Below are positions 51,836 through 61,727 of a stretch of DNA of 64,000 nucleotides, in pieces. How positions within the stretch are numbered: the first letter of the stretch is position 1; each line of letters begins with the position of its first letter. This stretch comes from Rhynchopus sp. YZ270_cl-10. Taxonomy: Eukaryota > Euglenozoa > Diplonemea > Diplonemida > Diplonemidae. Made by a program: the position numbers and the translations under genes. The DNA lies in contig OZ037899.1 in assembly GCA_964035575.1 (NCBI GenBank), positions 806,001-870,000 on the forward strand, read 5' to 3'. The notes beneath the pieces were generated by a model, which saw only the letters and a program-made list of their open reading frames with translations, was not told where the DNA came from and made no database searches.

Positions 51836-52200
51836 AAAAGAAGAGGAGATGTCGTGTTGACTTACCGTCGATTCCCCGCTCCTTTTTGTACCACTCTTTT
51901 CTTCGTGTATGTTTAGATATTTTTTGATTTTTCAAAAAAAAAAAAAATATGAGGAGAGTGGTATTTTTTTGTCTGCAACAGATGCAGTCCCAGACAAAAA
52001 AAAAAACAAAAAGGACATCCCGAGGGATTTTTTTTTTACAACAACGAGAATTTTGATCAAAAAACCCACCCCGAGTGTGAACATCTCAACTCACACCTCT
52101 GGCGCATTTCGGCACGCGTCTGAACGGGCTGCCCTGATTAATCTTCCCAGTAGTTGCCCTGAGTAAAGGAAGTCTGAAAGGTTCATTTTTTCTTCTGTCT

Positions 52201-52310
52201 TGATGACTAAAACGAGAGGTTTTAGTTTCAATGCTTCTCTTGTATTCTTCTTGATTGATTTTTTAGTTTCAATTGATGACTACGCTACGAGAGGCTTAGG
52301 TACATCTTTA
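52201..52310 (+). repeat. two family C hairpins in tandem
   Basis: The first, GACTAAAACGAGAGGTTTTA then GTTTCAATG, has stem CTAAAA with TTTTAG. The second, GATGACTACGCTACGAGAGG then CTTAGGTACATCTTTAC, keeps the ACGAGAG loop. The first stem differs from consensus CTAAGC/GCTTAG by paired changes. Confidence 0.65.
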
Positions 52311-52806
52311 CATTAACCCTTCTTCTCCTTTTCTCTCTCTCAAGAGACTCAGGGCAAGTCTTCCCAATTCTCTTTTTCCTTTCCTCCCCCTTTTTCTTTG
52401 CGTCCACGCTCCCAAGGCCCCCTCCCCACCGGGGTGTTTTTAAAAACCCACATGTGTACAGACTGAAGCGAAGATCCTTCCTTTCATCATCTGAAACACG
52501 GGTTTTTCATCTCCCCCTCTCCCACCCCCCCACCCCCCCAACCAATTTTTTTTTAATGTGGGTTTGAAAATATGGGGTAAAGTATTCGGTTTTTTGATGG
52601 TTTGGGTTCAAAAAAAGTGTATCAAAAACTTTATCCCTTTTTGCAAACCCACACTCAAAAAAAAAATAAAAGAAGAACAGGCTTCCCCTACGATCAACGA
52701 CCCCCCCCCAAAAAAAAAAGGTGGGGGTTACTTTTTTTGTAAACCATGAAATGGATGGACTGCGTGGTTGGGGGCGTCCACCTCCGGACCGATTATGTAC
52801 CAAAAA

Positions 52807-52848
52807 GGTACACTGTCACAGAGAGAGCTGTGGTATTTCGAGTAAAAA
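52807..52848 (+). repeat. family F short repeat (copy 4)
   Basis: GGTACACTGTCACAGAGAGA then GCTGTGGTATTTCGAGTAAA. Confidence 0.65.
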
Positions 52849-53104
52849 TTCCTTTTTTTTTTTCCCCCTTCACCTTTTTTTGCAAAATTGCGTACTCCCT
52901 TCTATTTTGCTCTCTATTAAGGATATCTGTGAAAGAGCAATCGTAGCTACCTCTATAGTAGTCTATACTGGGGGTACGGACAACCCACGGGGGGAACCAC
53001 GGAGAATCCGTTTGGGTGATCACACCATATAATCAAACAATTTTTTTTTTGTTCACACTTCCACCATTCCCTCAGGAAAACCCTTCTCTATACACACCTT
53101 CACA

Positions 53105-53758
53105 ATGCTGAGACGATCTGTTTCTGCCCTAAAAAACTGCGCCATCCCGGTGAACCCAAACAACCCTAAGGTGTGGATGGACATTAATGTTGGGCAGAAA
53201 TATGCGGGGCGCGTTTTTTTTGAGCTTTTTGCGGACACTGTACCGAAGACGGCCGAGAACATGCGGTGCCTCTTCACCGGGGAGAAGGGAACAGGGATCA
53301 GCAATAAAAAGCTTCATCTCAAGGACACTCCGTTGCACCGGATCATCCCGACTTTTGTTATACAGGGTGGAGACACTACGCGGGGTGATGGTCGTGGTGG
53401 TGAGAGCATCTACGGCGCCCGCTTCGAAGACGAGACATTCAAGGGAAAGGCCGGCAAACACTTTGGCCCAGGCTGCCTATCGATGGCAAATGCAGGACCA
53501 AACACGAATGGTTCGCAGTTCTTCATCTGTCTAGGCCACACACCGCACCTCAACGGGCGTCACGTTGTCTTTGGGCAGGTCATCTACGGGTGGGACATCT
53601 GCATGATGATTGAAAAAATGGGAACCCCGTCAGGTCGTCCCAGAGTGTCGGTGCAAATTCAAGATTGCGGGCAAGCAATGGAGGAGGCGGATTATGCAGC
53701 AGACACAGAGCAATATGCTACTCAACGGCCAGGAGGATGGAAGTCAACTCCACAGTAG
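53105..53758 (+). CDS. cyclophilin-type peptidyl-prolyl cis-trans isomerase
   Basis: A 217-aa single-exon protein. The cyclophilin domain spans about residues 20-195: [47 protein letters not shown] with the catalytic Arg, then [16 protein letters not shown] and [10 protein letters not shown]. The position of the cyclosporin-contact Trp of cyclophilin A is occupied by His ([11 protein letters not shown]), as in larger cyclophilins, which suggests weaker drug binding. Residues 1-16 ([16 protein letters not shown]) are basic and hydroxylated and could be a mitochondrial presequence, though short. A 20-residue polar tail follows the domain. Its probable role is general protein folding; location is uncertain. 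The start is the first ATG after a C/T-rich leader with CACAATG context. Confidence 0.92.
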   Translation: MLRRSVSALKNCAIPVNPNNPKVWMDINVGQKYAGRVFFELFADTVPKTAENMRCLFTGEKGTGISNKKLHLKDTPLHRIIPTFVIQGGDTTRGDGRGGESIYGARFEDETFKGKAGKHFGPGCLSMANAGPNTNGSQFFICLGHTPHLNGRHVVFGQVIYGWDICMMIEKMGTPSGRPRVSVQIQDCGQAMEEADYAADTEQYATQRPGGWKSTPQ

Positions 53759-54159
53759 GATGTGCTACATTTTATTTTATTTTTTTTACGCTTTTGTTCT
53801 TTCCCCCACGTCTCTTCTGATGAAGAAAAAAAGGATTTTTTCCCCATTTTTGCAGTTCTAGGGACGAACCGCGCTGCAGAGCCACTCCTCACCCAAAACA
53901 GGTCGAGGTGTTGTGCGTTTTCACCACAACCTGTCTCCCATAGGTTTTATCGTATGAGTGTTCAGTTTTTTGCAAAAAAAAAAATGTCAATTTTCCATCA
54001 AACCCAACAGAGGGAGAGGTGCGGGGAGTGGAGCGGGGCAGGAGGAGGAGGAGGGGGGGATACAACACAACACCCCATCCTTGCCTCTTTTTTTGTTTTT
54101 CTCTTCTCTCATTCCCCCCCTTCTACCCCAAAGGCGAGCTTTTTCTTTGTTGAGTAGCA
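53759..54159. other. spacer before RMC1
   Basis: T-rich just after the stop, then an A run near 53976 and a GGAGGA patch at 54040-54056. C/T-rich sequence leads into the next ATG. No gene or repeat family copy seen. Confidence 0.5.
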
Positions 54160-57100
54160 ATGAGTGGCGGCACCGAGGCGCCACCGTCGTCGCCACTTCA
54201 TAGATATTTCAGCAACCATCATGTACTAGCTGTCGAACCCCCATTGAAGGTGTTCAGCCCGCCGGACACATTGAATGCGTTTACTAAAGTGTTTTACGAT
54301 GAGATTGCAGACGAAATGGTCGTTATTCAGGGGAACAACGTGCAGTTTTCTCCCCTCTTTGCTAGCCCACGGGATACAAGGGGGAGTAGTGAATGGTCGC
54401 TCCCAGATACAGGGCGGGTGAATTTACGGGGTGCAAAGCGGTCGTTGGGGAAGCGCTGGCTTGCGGTACTGAAATCCGACAAAGACATTTCCTTTTACGA
54501 AATAGTACAGAGCAATGTGGGGACACGCCCTACGCGCATTGCAGACTATACGTGCAAGCAGTCCTTTCAGCTTGGATCTGCGCTGACTGGCGGTGCAAAA
54601 CGCAATACTGTTGTCAAAGACTTCTTCTGGCTCTCCACTAACACAATCCTCATCCTCACCTCCACCACCATCGAAGTCTTTATGGTCAGCGGCACACAAA
54701 ACGTTACATCCCCCCCTGCTGGGAAGGATCATAAGACTTCACGCCCTGCATCTCCTAGGGGAGAAGATGGGGGGATACCATCACAGCCGTCGCAAACACT
54801 GCAGAGGGTACGGCAATATGCCACCACTATAGACTTTTATACGTATTTCCCTCGACACAAAATTTTATTGTGCATTTCGAAGGATAAACCGCAGTTGGTT
54901 AAGACATACCGTGTGGGTGGCTCAGGTATAGTGCGCTTCACGAAGATCAAGCTGGATGATGCCACGGCAAGACCTCTTCCAGATGATCTGTGCTCCCCCG
55001 CCTACTCCTTTGCTGGAGAACGTCTCCCAAACTTTCAGTATACCTTGGCCAGGCTTTATGGAAATACCTGTTTGCTGCATATCACCTCCCGGCAGGAGCT
55101 GATGGTGTACACCCTGAACACCTCGACCACAGTCTGGGAGAAGACCGCCACGTTAGGTCTGTTCGAGCGTGCGACGTTCTCGCTGAACGTAGTGGACAAC
55201 CTCATTGTCGCGCACAACCTCAACAACAAAATCACCCAGGTCTATGATCACCGTATCTCCAACGCTCCTATTGCAGCGCCGATCCGGATTGGGTTTTATC
55301 GTGCGGAGGAGACGACACCCGAAGAGGATACACAAGGCACGCCAAGCACACCACCAGAGAACACTGTTGGGCCTTCAAATCTCTCGTTAACTGGAGAAAA
55401 CAACTCTCGTCTTATGAGGCTGTATGATAGACGGCAGGTTGTGACGGTCTTCCCTGATAAGCTTCTCGACCTTTCAGGATATCTCTACGGTCTAGCGGTG
55501 GATCTTCAGGCAATTATTCCGTCATTTTCCCCAAAACCGCAGCTGCTTGCGTTTCTGTTGCAGAGACGGTTGTCAAAGGGTGACGTACTGTCTCATGTGT
55601 CCGCATTGTGTTCTAACCCTGATACTCCGTTGTCTCAGGTCAGTGCGTCGTTCGATTTGATTATAGGAGCAATGTCGAAAGGGATGAAGGAGCAGGGTGG
55701 GCGTGGTGGGTATCGACAAACACCGAGCGCCCCGCAGAACCATAGTCTCCAGTCTGCAGGGTCGCAGGCGTCGCAAAAGGAGGAGGAGAAGCCAAAGCGT
55801 GATGTTTCCATGGAGAGTGCGGGGATGTCGGTGACAACGGTGTTTGCGTCGACAATGGATGCAGAAGGGCTGGAGGCGGAGACCGCCTCGCTGCCTACAT
55901 CGGGGCCGGTCTCGCCTGCTGCAAGCCCGAAGGCAGCGTCGCTGGCAGGGCGTGAGAGTCTTTCGCTGAGCCCTCGAGGAGACCGCATCGTTGCCTGCTT
56001 TGAGGGAGAGGGGGGTGAGGGTGCGGTGGGGGCAAGCTCGGGGGGTGGTGCGAGGTGGAAGCCGTATCCGTTCTATACGACGTCGGGGGATTGGTACACC
56101 CTCGGGCATCTGCTGGTGGTGGAGCAGATTGATATGTTCAAAGAGGTTTTCTGCAAAATGCACGAAGAGAAGGACTCCCCCATCTCCTCAAAGCGATTCC
56201 TCGTCATCTTCCTTGAGTACGCGCGCTCGCTCTCGGAGCATCAGATCAAGCTGAAGGATATGCTCCAGCGCTTCCTCATCGATACGCTGATCTACAGCAA
56301 CCCGCCGATGTACCCAAAGCTGCACCACTTCCTGCAGTACCACATCATCCAGGACTCCATCCCAATCGCGTTGCAGCTGCTGAAGTTTGAGGATAAGTAT
56401 GTGGTTTTTTGGTTGTCTTGTATTCCGTTGGGAATTTCCCTGTCAGCAGGATGCAACACTCCGGGGATTCGCTAACCCGCGGAGTGTCGGTGCCTTGCGT
56501 CACAGAAACATTCGTACTGTCAAATTCACTTTATTCTCCAGGGTGCTATTCTACCCCAGAATAAAGCCAACACTTTTTTTAAGAGTCGCCCAGTTTGGGA
56601 ATGCTGAGCTAATCGGCAGGCATCCCTTCTGCTAAGGCTAAATATCTGACATCTCAGATGTGTGTGTATATGAGAGAGGACACACCCATCTTTCAAAGTT
56701 TTCCTATTGTACACTAACGAATTCACGTCAATTCAGATCCAACACTTTGGCTGCGTTCAAGGCAAATATCCCTATACCAATCAATTAACATTAACCTGAT
56801 TTTCGAAAGCATTACTGTCTCATTTTCCCCCATTTTATTCCCCCCCACAGATATCCACCGTCTCTGCAGCTTGCATTGGATATGTTGAGTAGAGAGAAGG
56901 CGTTCCAAGAGATTGTCGCTGTGTTGATAGCAAGAGGACACTTCGTGCGTGCCGTGGAGATCATGATACAGTACCGTGTCACGAACGTTGATGTCAAGTT
57001 CATCCTGCAAAAGGCAGCTGAGAGCGACGATGCGCTGGTGTTGCACTCCGTTGCGTCCCTGCTCCGCAAGTACAACTCAAATGTACGCAATATTAGGGGC

Positions 57101-57172
57101 TTCACACCACGTGAACGATGTGTCGAGTTCGAACAGAAATTTGCCTCTGTCCTCGGTGTCCCATTGATGTGA
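54160..57172 (+). CDS. RMC1: RMC1 / Mic1-domain regulator of the MON1-CCZ1 complex
   Basis: Exons 54160-56396 and 56851-57172 join in phase 2 to give 852 aa. RMC1 (Bulli in flies) is the third subunit of the MON1-CCZ1 guanine-nucleotide exchange complex that activates Rab7 in endosome maturation and autophagy. The N-terminal half reads as a beta-propeller (WLAVLKSDKDISFYEI, FFWLSTNTILILTSTTIEVF, LPNFQYTLARLYGNTCLLHI). A disordered Ser/Pro-rich insert covers about 500-630. The C-terminal Mic1 region has LGHLLVVEQIDMF, LHHFLQYHIIQDSIPIALQL, then across the splice KYPPSLQLALDMLSREKAF and FVRAVEIMIQYRV. The splice restores the conserved SYPP-like KYPPSLQLALDM segment, which supports the model. 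The 454-nt intron is far longer than the compact introns elsewhere here and carries an rRNA fragment and two short repeats. Confidence 0.88.
56456..56530 (+). repeat. family E repeat inside the RMC1 intron
   Basis: ACACTCC faces GGAGTGT around GGGGATTCGCTAACCC. Then TGCCTTGCGTCACAGAAACA and TTCGTACTGTCAAATTCAC. Confidence 0.75.
56581..56650 (+). pseudogene. LSU rRNA fragment inside the RMC1 intron
   Basis: AAGAGTCGCCCAGTTTGGGA then ATGCTGAGCT and, after a spacer, TGCTAAGGCTAAATATCTG. These match the conserved LSU blocks GAGTCG..TTGGGAATGCAGC and CATCTAAGGCTAAATA in order and spacing. It overlaps and extends beyond the segment present at 40733-40764. Confidence 0.7.
56661..56697 (+). repeat. 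family C hairpin, GTGTGT stem, inside the RMC1 intron
   Basis: GTGTGTGTATATGAGAGAGG then ACACACCCATCTTTCAAAG. GTGTGT pairs with ACACAC, and the GAGAG loop and CATCTTTCAA flank are retained. Confidence 0.65.
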
Positions 57173-57636
57173 TTTCTGCGAGTCTCACAATAATAATGTA
57201 ATGGGCAGACTAAGATGGTCAGATGTTCGAGATTCAATAAAAAAGAAAACGAAAAGGGGGGTGATGCCCAACGCAACAACGTTGGGTGATCTATGAACGA
57301 GAGAGAGAGATTTTTTTTTAGCTCTCAGTAGTATCTCACAGACTCTCACAGCCTGTTGCGTGTCTCACGGAGGCGATCATGGATGAGTACTTTTTCAACA
57401 GCTATTGTCAACAAAGGGGAAAACAAATGATCGCGAAGAAAAAAGCTTGCGGCTTCTTGGAGGAAAAAAGGACAGTCCGTATGGCAGCTGGAAAGCGGGA
57501 AACATTCGGGGTTGAAGGGGAGGAAGAGGGGAGTTTTGTTACCAATCTAGCTGTTGCAGAGAGAGTGTGCCTGTGAGGCCTCTGTCTTTGCAGGTCCTTT
57601 TTATTTTTCATACTGCGCGATAACGAATGTGATCAA

Positions 57637-57675
57637 GATGACTAAGCAAACGAGAGGGTCCATCAGGGTCCATAA
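57637..57675 (+). repeat. family C, diverged
   Basis: GATGACTAAGCAAACGAGAG then GGTCCATCAGGGTCCATAAA. Confidence 0.5.
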
Positions 57676-57873
57676 ACTTTTTCTTCTTTATTTGCGCTGT
57701 TCTTTCCCAAATAAAGTAGGGTTCTGTGTTCCGGGGGTACGCACGTTGTTTCCTTTAAGCTTTCAGAACAACAAAAGCAGCAAGTAGAACGGGGAGGGGG
57801 GGTAAAATTTGCACTATCTGTTCCCACAATATTTTCCAGACGTTGTCTTGTCGAGGTTTTTTTTTTTAAAATT

Positions 57874-57948
57874 CACTCCGGGGTTCGACAACCCCGCGGA
57901 GTGTCGGTGCCTGCGTCCCAGAGGCGTTATGCACTATCAGCTTCACTT
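57874..57948 (+). repeat. family E repeat (best complete copy)
   Basis: CACTCCGGGG, then TTCGACA, then ACCCCGCGGAGTG forms the hairpin. TCGGTGCCTGCGTCCCAGAG then GCGTTATGCACTATCAGCTT and CAC follow. Confidence 0.8.
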
Positions 57949-58008
57949 TTTTTTTAAAATAAACGAAACGTAACACGAAGGGGACGAAATCGGGATGAGG
58001 TGTGTGTG

Positions 58009-58057
58009 TGTTTGATAACTAATAGGGGGGTAATTCTTGCGCAGAATATGGCCCCAG
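58009..58057 (+). repeat. motif G (copy 2)
   Basis: GTTTGATAACTAATAGGGGG, then GTAATTCTTGCGCAGAATAT, then GGCCCCAG. See 20529-20573. Confidence 0.65.
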
Positions 58058-58521
58058 GTGAGTGTCTGTCGATGGCCACAAAGTGGCCCACAATGTAGAA
58101 GTGTGCGAGGTGTTTTTTGTTAAGTAAACGGCGTTTTTTTTGTTTTGTTTTGTTCTGCCACACTCTTGCTATGCCCCCCCGCGCCCCCGCAAAAACGTGT
58201 GTCCTGTGTGTATGATGTCGTAGTGTGGACGGATACTTCGGGTGATGTGTTGCTTTCTTCTTCTTCTTTTTTGCTGCATCACCTAATCCTGCTGGATGCA
58301 CTTTTGAGTACAAAAAAACCCACCTCTTTTTTTCTTCGGTGTTTTTTTGTCTGACTAAAACATTACTAAAAAAATGAAAATACCCCCCTCAAAATTTACT
58401 CAAATTCCCTCCTTCACCCGACAATGCTCTTCTCCTTTTGTCAAAATATTACAGAAAACTTGGTTTTTTGGTTTTGTTCTTTTTCCCCCCCATTTCACTC
58501 CCTATTTCGTTTCTATTGTGA

Positions 58522-60369
58522 ATGGTATACCGCTCAGTATCCGACCCGGTTCTGCGTGATGTCAAATGGGTGTGGGTGCCTGAGGGGCAGACGAGCACGG
58601 GGTGTCTTGTGTATGCGACGGGAGCTGAGTCGCACCCGGCCAATAGTGAGTGGGCGACTGCGGTGATGCGCGACCAGGCGGCAGACTGCCCACCGATCCT
58701 CAACCTGCAGCGTTTGTACTGGGTGCACGAGACTGTCATGGCGACACAGCGGCGGCATCTGCTGTCCCCTGAGCTCGCTGCGGTGCTCTCACGCTGTGCA
58801 CACCACGTCTGCCAGCACGCCGAACAGATCGCACCGACACACAAACGCACGCCCCTCCCCTCCGAGCTGACACGCTGCTCTGCCCCCTCCTGCTCTGTAC
58901 AGCACAACCTCTGGTTCTGCCTCCTCTGCGGGCACATCGGATGCGGTCGTGTCAAGCACGACGACACCTCCCAAGGCGGCAACGGCCACGCCCTGCAACA
59001 CTGGGCAGACAACCCTTCTCACGTCCTCTGCGTCAAGATCGGGACCATCTCCGCAAAGGACGCAGACGTATACTGCTACTGCTGCGAGACCATGGTGCAG
59101 AACCCTTACCTCGGAAGGCACCTTTTGTGGTATGGGTTGGACCGCCGCAGGCAGGAGCTGACAGCACCCCCGACAGTCGCATGGAACACCCCTGCAACGA
59201 AGCTGTACGTCGATCTCCCGCTCTTCACCTACCAATATGAAGACCCGCCCGTCGTCTTTGGCCTCCCAAAGGAGCTGTTTTGGCACATCCTGCGTTTTCT
59301 TGGTGCCCCGCAAACACAGATGCGGACAGTAGGATACCTCAATAAGTCATGCCACATCGCGATAGGTCAGCGTCTCCTGCGCACCCGGGAGGTCGATCTG
59401 TCGTCATCAAAGCCGTCCTACGCGTCGCAGTTTTTCGAGTGGAGTGCGGTGCCTGGTTTGCGCAAAATTGTGTGGCGTGGGTTTGCCCCGCAGAAATCCT
59501 TTGGGTTCCCGTTGGATTTGCAGCTGCTGGACACTCTGGTGCTAAGGGAGGGGTTGTGGCAGGATCGTGGCGCGAATGTGTTTTGCAGTCTGTTTGGGCT
59601 GCGGAGGTTGAGGGTGCTGGACCTTGCTGGCTGCGACGGTGGTTTGTGGAAGGCGGTGGCCACCTTCAGCGACACAGCGAACCACGACCGCACGATGCTG
59701 TTCCCTGCCCTCGAGCACCTCGACATCTCTGGCATCCCTCTGGAACAAAACAGCGCCGAGGTGACACAGCTTCTCTCCCTCACTGCAGGCCGCCTTCTCG
59801 GCCTCCGTATAGGCTGTGTCCCCGAGATGGCACGACTCTGTGACGATGGCACTTCCGACGCCTTGGTCGGTTCTCTTTTGGATGTCACAGCACGGCACTG
59901 CCCGGGGCTAGAATTTTTTGAATTTTTTTCCGAGCCGGTGTGGTTCGAAGGGTTGGATTGGGTGTCGCTGCTTCCGATGGTTGATGGAAACGTATGGACG
60001 AAGCTGCTCCCTTTGTCGAAGCTGAGGGTCCTTTTGTTTCGTCCGTGCATTCTGCCGGCAGCGTTTCTTGAGGCGATACCACGGCGGTTCCCAGCATTGG
60101 AGGTGCTGGACCTGCTTGCCTCGTCTCCCTTAGTGGAGGAGGCACTGCCACAGCTCACATCGCTTCTCTCCCTCATGCCAGGCTTGCAGGTCTGCGTGCC
60201 GGTTCCAGTCGAAAGCGCTGTCCGCCGTGGACACCCCGGGACCACCATCCAGCACACCGACAGCAACGTCTCCCCACGCACCCTCTCGGCCTGCCTCCTG
60301 CAGCCCACCCACCTCGCCAGCTTCTGGAGCACAGAGGTGTCTCCCAACCCTCCATGGGAGGCGTTCTGA
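58522..60369 (+). CDS. ZnF-UBP / F-box / leucine-rich repeat protein
   Basis: A 615-aa single-exon protein combining three modules. Residues about 110-200 form a ubiquitin-binding UBP zinc finger: TRCSAPSCSVQHNLWFCLLC, then GHIGCGRVKHDD, HALQHW, HVLCV and YCYCCETMV, with the expected Cys/His ligands. The HALQHW and following strands match the pocket that holds the free C-terminal Gly-Gly of ubiquitin. Residues about 246-290 form an F-box (FGLPKELFWHILRFLGAPQ), which would bind SKP1 in an SCF ubiquitin ligase. From about 300 to 565 run leucine-rich repeats (LRRLRVLDLAGCDG, FPALEHLDISGIPL, FPALEVLDLLA), the usual substrate-binding part. The last 50 residues are polar. The order suggests an SCF receptor that also senses ubiquitin, but that is inference. 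UBP fingers are better known in deubiquitinases, HDAC6 and BRAP. The start fits: no in-frame ATG upstream and a C/T-rich leader. Confidence 0.85.
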   Translation: MVYRSVSDPVLRDVKWVWVPEGQTSTGCLVYATGAESHPANSEWATAVMRDQAADCPPILNLQRLYWVHETVMATQRRHLLSPELAAVLSRCAHHVCQHAEQIAPTHKRTPLPSELTRCSAPSCSVQHNLWFCLLCGHIGCGRVKHDDTSQGGNGHALQHWADNPSHVLCVKIGTISAKDADVYCYCCETMVQNPYLGRHLLWYGLDRRRQELTAPPTVAWNTPATKLYVDLPLFTYQYEDPPVVFGLPKELFWHILRFLGAPQTQMRTVGYLNKSCHIAIGQRLLRTREVDLSSSKPSYASQFFEWSAVPGLRKIVWRGFAPQKSFGFPLDLQLLDTLVLREGLWQDRGANVFCSLFGLRRLRVLDLAGCDGGLWKAVATFSDTANHDRTMLFPALEHLDISGIPLEQNSAEVTQLLSLTAGRLLGLRIGCVPEMARLCDDGTSDALVGSLLDVTARHCPGLEFFEFFSEPVWFEGLDWVSLLPMVDGNVWTKLLPLSKLRVLLFRPCILPAAFLEAIPRRFPALEVLDLLASSPLVEEALPQLTSLLSLMPGLQVCVPVPVESAVRRGHPGTTIQHTDSNVSPRTLSACLLQPTHLASFWSTEVSPNPPWEAF

Positions 60370-60792
60370 TATGCATTTCATCGCGTACCTGAAGCTTGGG
60401 TCATCTATTCGGTACAGGAGATGTGGTTAAGATGAGCAAGCGAGGCCGTGTTGGGTCAGCCCTTTTTTAAGATTATTGTGTTTTGGGTCTCAACAAAGAC
60501 TGCAGCATAGGGGCAGCGCTTTGGATTGTAATAAATGAATGGAATTCCCTCTGTTCCTTTTGGGGGGGGGGGGGGGGGGGTGTAGGGGTAGGGACGCTAC
60601 CCCTACACCCTTCGGAGGGAGGCGTCTTGTTCATTTTATTTTATTATCCAGCCTGCGTACAAAGTTTTTTTTGGTGGTTTTGGGGCAGATTCTGATTTGT
60701 CCTAAAATGGAAGCGGGGGGGTGGGGAGGGATGTGTGATGATGTGTGCTTTCGGGTTGTGTATTTTTCAAGGTGACGAAGTACGTAGTAATA

Positions 60793-60829
60793 AGACTAAG
60801 TACGAGAGGCTGAGGTTCATCTTATAAAA
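60793..60829 (+). repeat. family C hairpin repeat
   Basis: GACTAAGTACGAGAGGCTGA then GGTTCATCTTATAAAAC. A shorter GGTGACGAAGTACG precedes it. Confidence 0.7.
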
Positions 60830-61021
60830 CTTTTTTTTTCCGGCTGACGAGCGGTTGTGAACCGCCCTCGCTCTCTTGCGGTACCGGCAAGCCATTAGGT
60901 TTCTTTTACACCTTCTGTTGTTGCAGGGTACTTGCTTTCATCCGGGGTTGGCATCGTACGTGGGTCAGTCGGAGGTGCCTGCATCAATAACTTCACTTTT
61001 TTTTCCCCCTCTCTTTTTGTT

Positions 61022-61060
61022 TGCCTGCGTCCGCCGATGAGCGGAGAGGCATTTGCACTT
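61022..61060 (+). repeat. family E variant with CCGC/GCGG stem
   Basis: TGCCTGCGTCCGCCGATGAG then CGGAGAGGCATTTGCACTTT. CCGC-CGATGA-GCGG. Confidence 0.65.
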
Positions 61061-61076
61061 TTTTTGATAAAACAAC

Positions 61077-61266
61077 TTGTTGTCAATTCTAAAAAGATTG
61101 GAGGCAGCGCTGCAGGGCAAACAAAACGGATTGAAAAAAACAGAAGCTTGCTTGTTTTCTTTGAGTACTCAATTAACCACAACAACCGTACTTCAGTTTA
61201 ACACATTTTTTCACCTTTTTGTTTTCCCGGCTTTGAGCGCACAAACAAAAGACCCGATCTTTTTTC
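61077..61266 (+). repeat. 190-bp direct repeat, left copy
   Basis: TTGTTGTCAATTCTAAAAAG, GGAGGCAGCGCTGC, AACGGATTGAAAAAAACAGA and, near the end, CTTTGAGCGCACAAACAAAA. It matches 62608-62798 along its whole length with scattered substitutions and small indels. The indels break any common frame, so it is probably non-coding. Confidence 0.85.
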
Positions 61267-61313
61267 CACTTCTCTTTGTTGCCTTTGTAAACTGCTGGCA
61301 TTTCGTTTGTAAG

Positions 61314-61382
61314 GTGACTAAGCACGAGAGATCTAATCAGACTAAGCACGAGAGCCTTAGACTTAGGGTCATCTTATAAACT
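61314..61382 (+). repeat. two family C units in tandem
   Basis: GGTGACTAAGCACGAGAGAT then CTAATCAGACTAAGCACGAG then AGCCTTAGACTTAGGGTCAT and CTTATAAAC. The first unit lacks its right arm. Confidence 0.7.
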
Positions 61383-61403
61383 TTTCTTTGTTTTTGTTTT
61401 TGA

Positions 61404-61440
61404 AGGTGACTAAGCGAGACTTAGCTTCTTCTTACCAACC
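61404..61440 (+). repeat. family C, short-loop copy
   Basis: AGGTGACTAAGCGAGACTTA then GCTTCTTCTTACCAACC. Confidence 0.55.
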
Positions 61441-61676
61441 TTCTCTCTTAAGTGTTTTTTTATATAAAGCTCCCTGTGTTATACCCTGCAGAAGGACAAC
61501 AAACCTCCCCCTGTTCTTCGCTCTAGCTGTCCCGACCCATTTTCCCCTATGGTTTTTTACACATACAGCAAATGACTGTGTACAGAAAACCAATTCAAAA
61601 ATCCATTTTTTTTCTTCCTTTTTGTGCCTGCATCTGTTCAGGTGTCTGTCACTAACGAACCATTTAGGGAGGCAAG

Positions 61677-61727
61677 ATGGCGGTGGTCAAAGAGAGGCTT
61701 CAGTTCATATCTTATAAACAACGTTTC
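61677..61727 (+). repeat. family C, diverged
   Basis: GTGGTCAAAGAGAGGCTTCA then GTTCATATCTTATAAACAAC. Confidence 0.45.

Larger units (their letters stand above)
42526..53104. other. 10.6-kb gene-poor spacer with clustered foldback elements
   Basis: No supported intact gene. It contains TIR and foldback elements at 44084-44698, 44718-44873, 45087-45527, 46045-46158 and 51335-51405. It also holds families A (49919, 51035), C (42794, 43917, 50399, 52201-52310), D (47109) and F (52807), and a broken coding-like patch at 46163-46690. Much of the rest is A or T runs. Confidence 0.5.
57173..58521. other. spacer with families C and E and motif G
   Basis: It contains family C (57637-57675), family E (57874-57948) and motif G (58009-58057). 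A frame at 57379-57576 (65 codons) has no recognisable domain and I do not call it. The stretch before the next ATG is C/T-rich. Confidence 0.5.

Noticed and set aside
57379-57576. 65-codon frame after RMC1
   Set aside because: No recognisable domain, no splice partner found and position in repeat-rich spacer. Not enough support.
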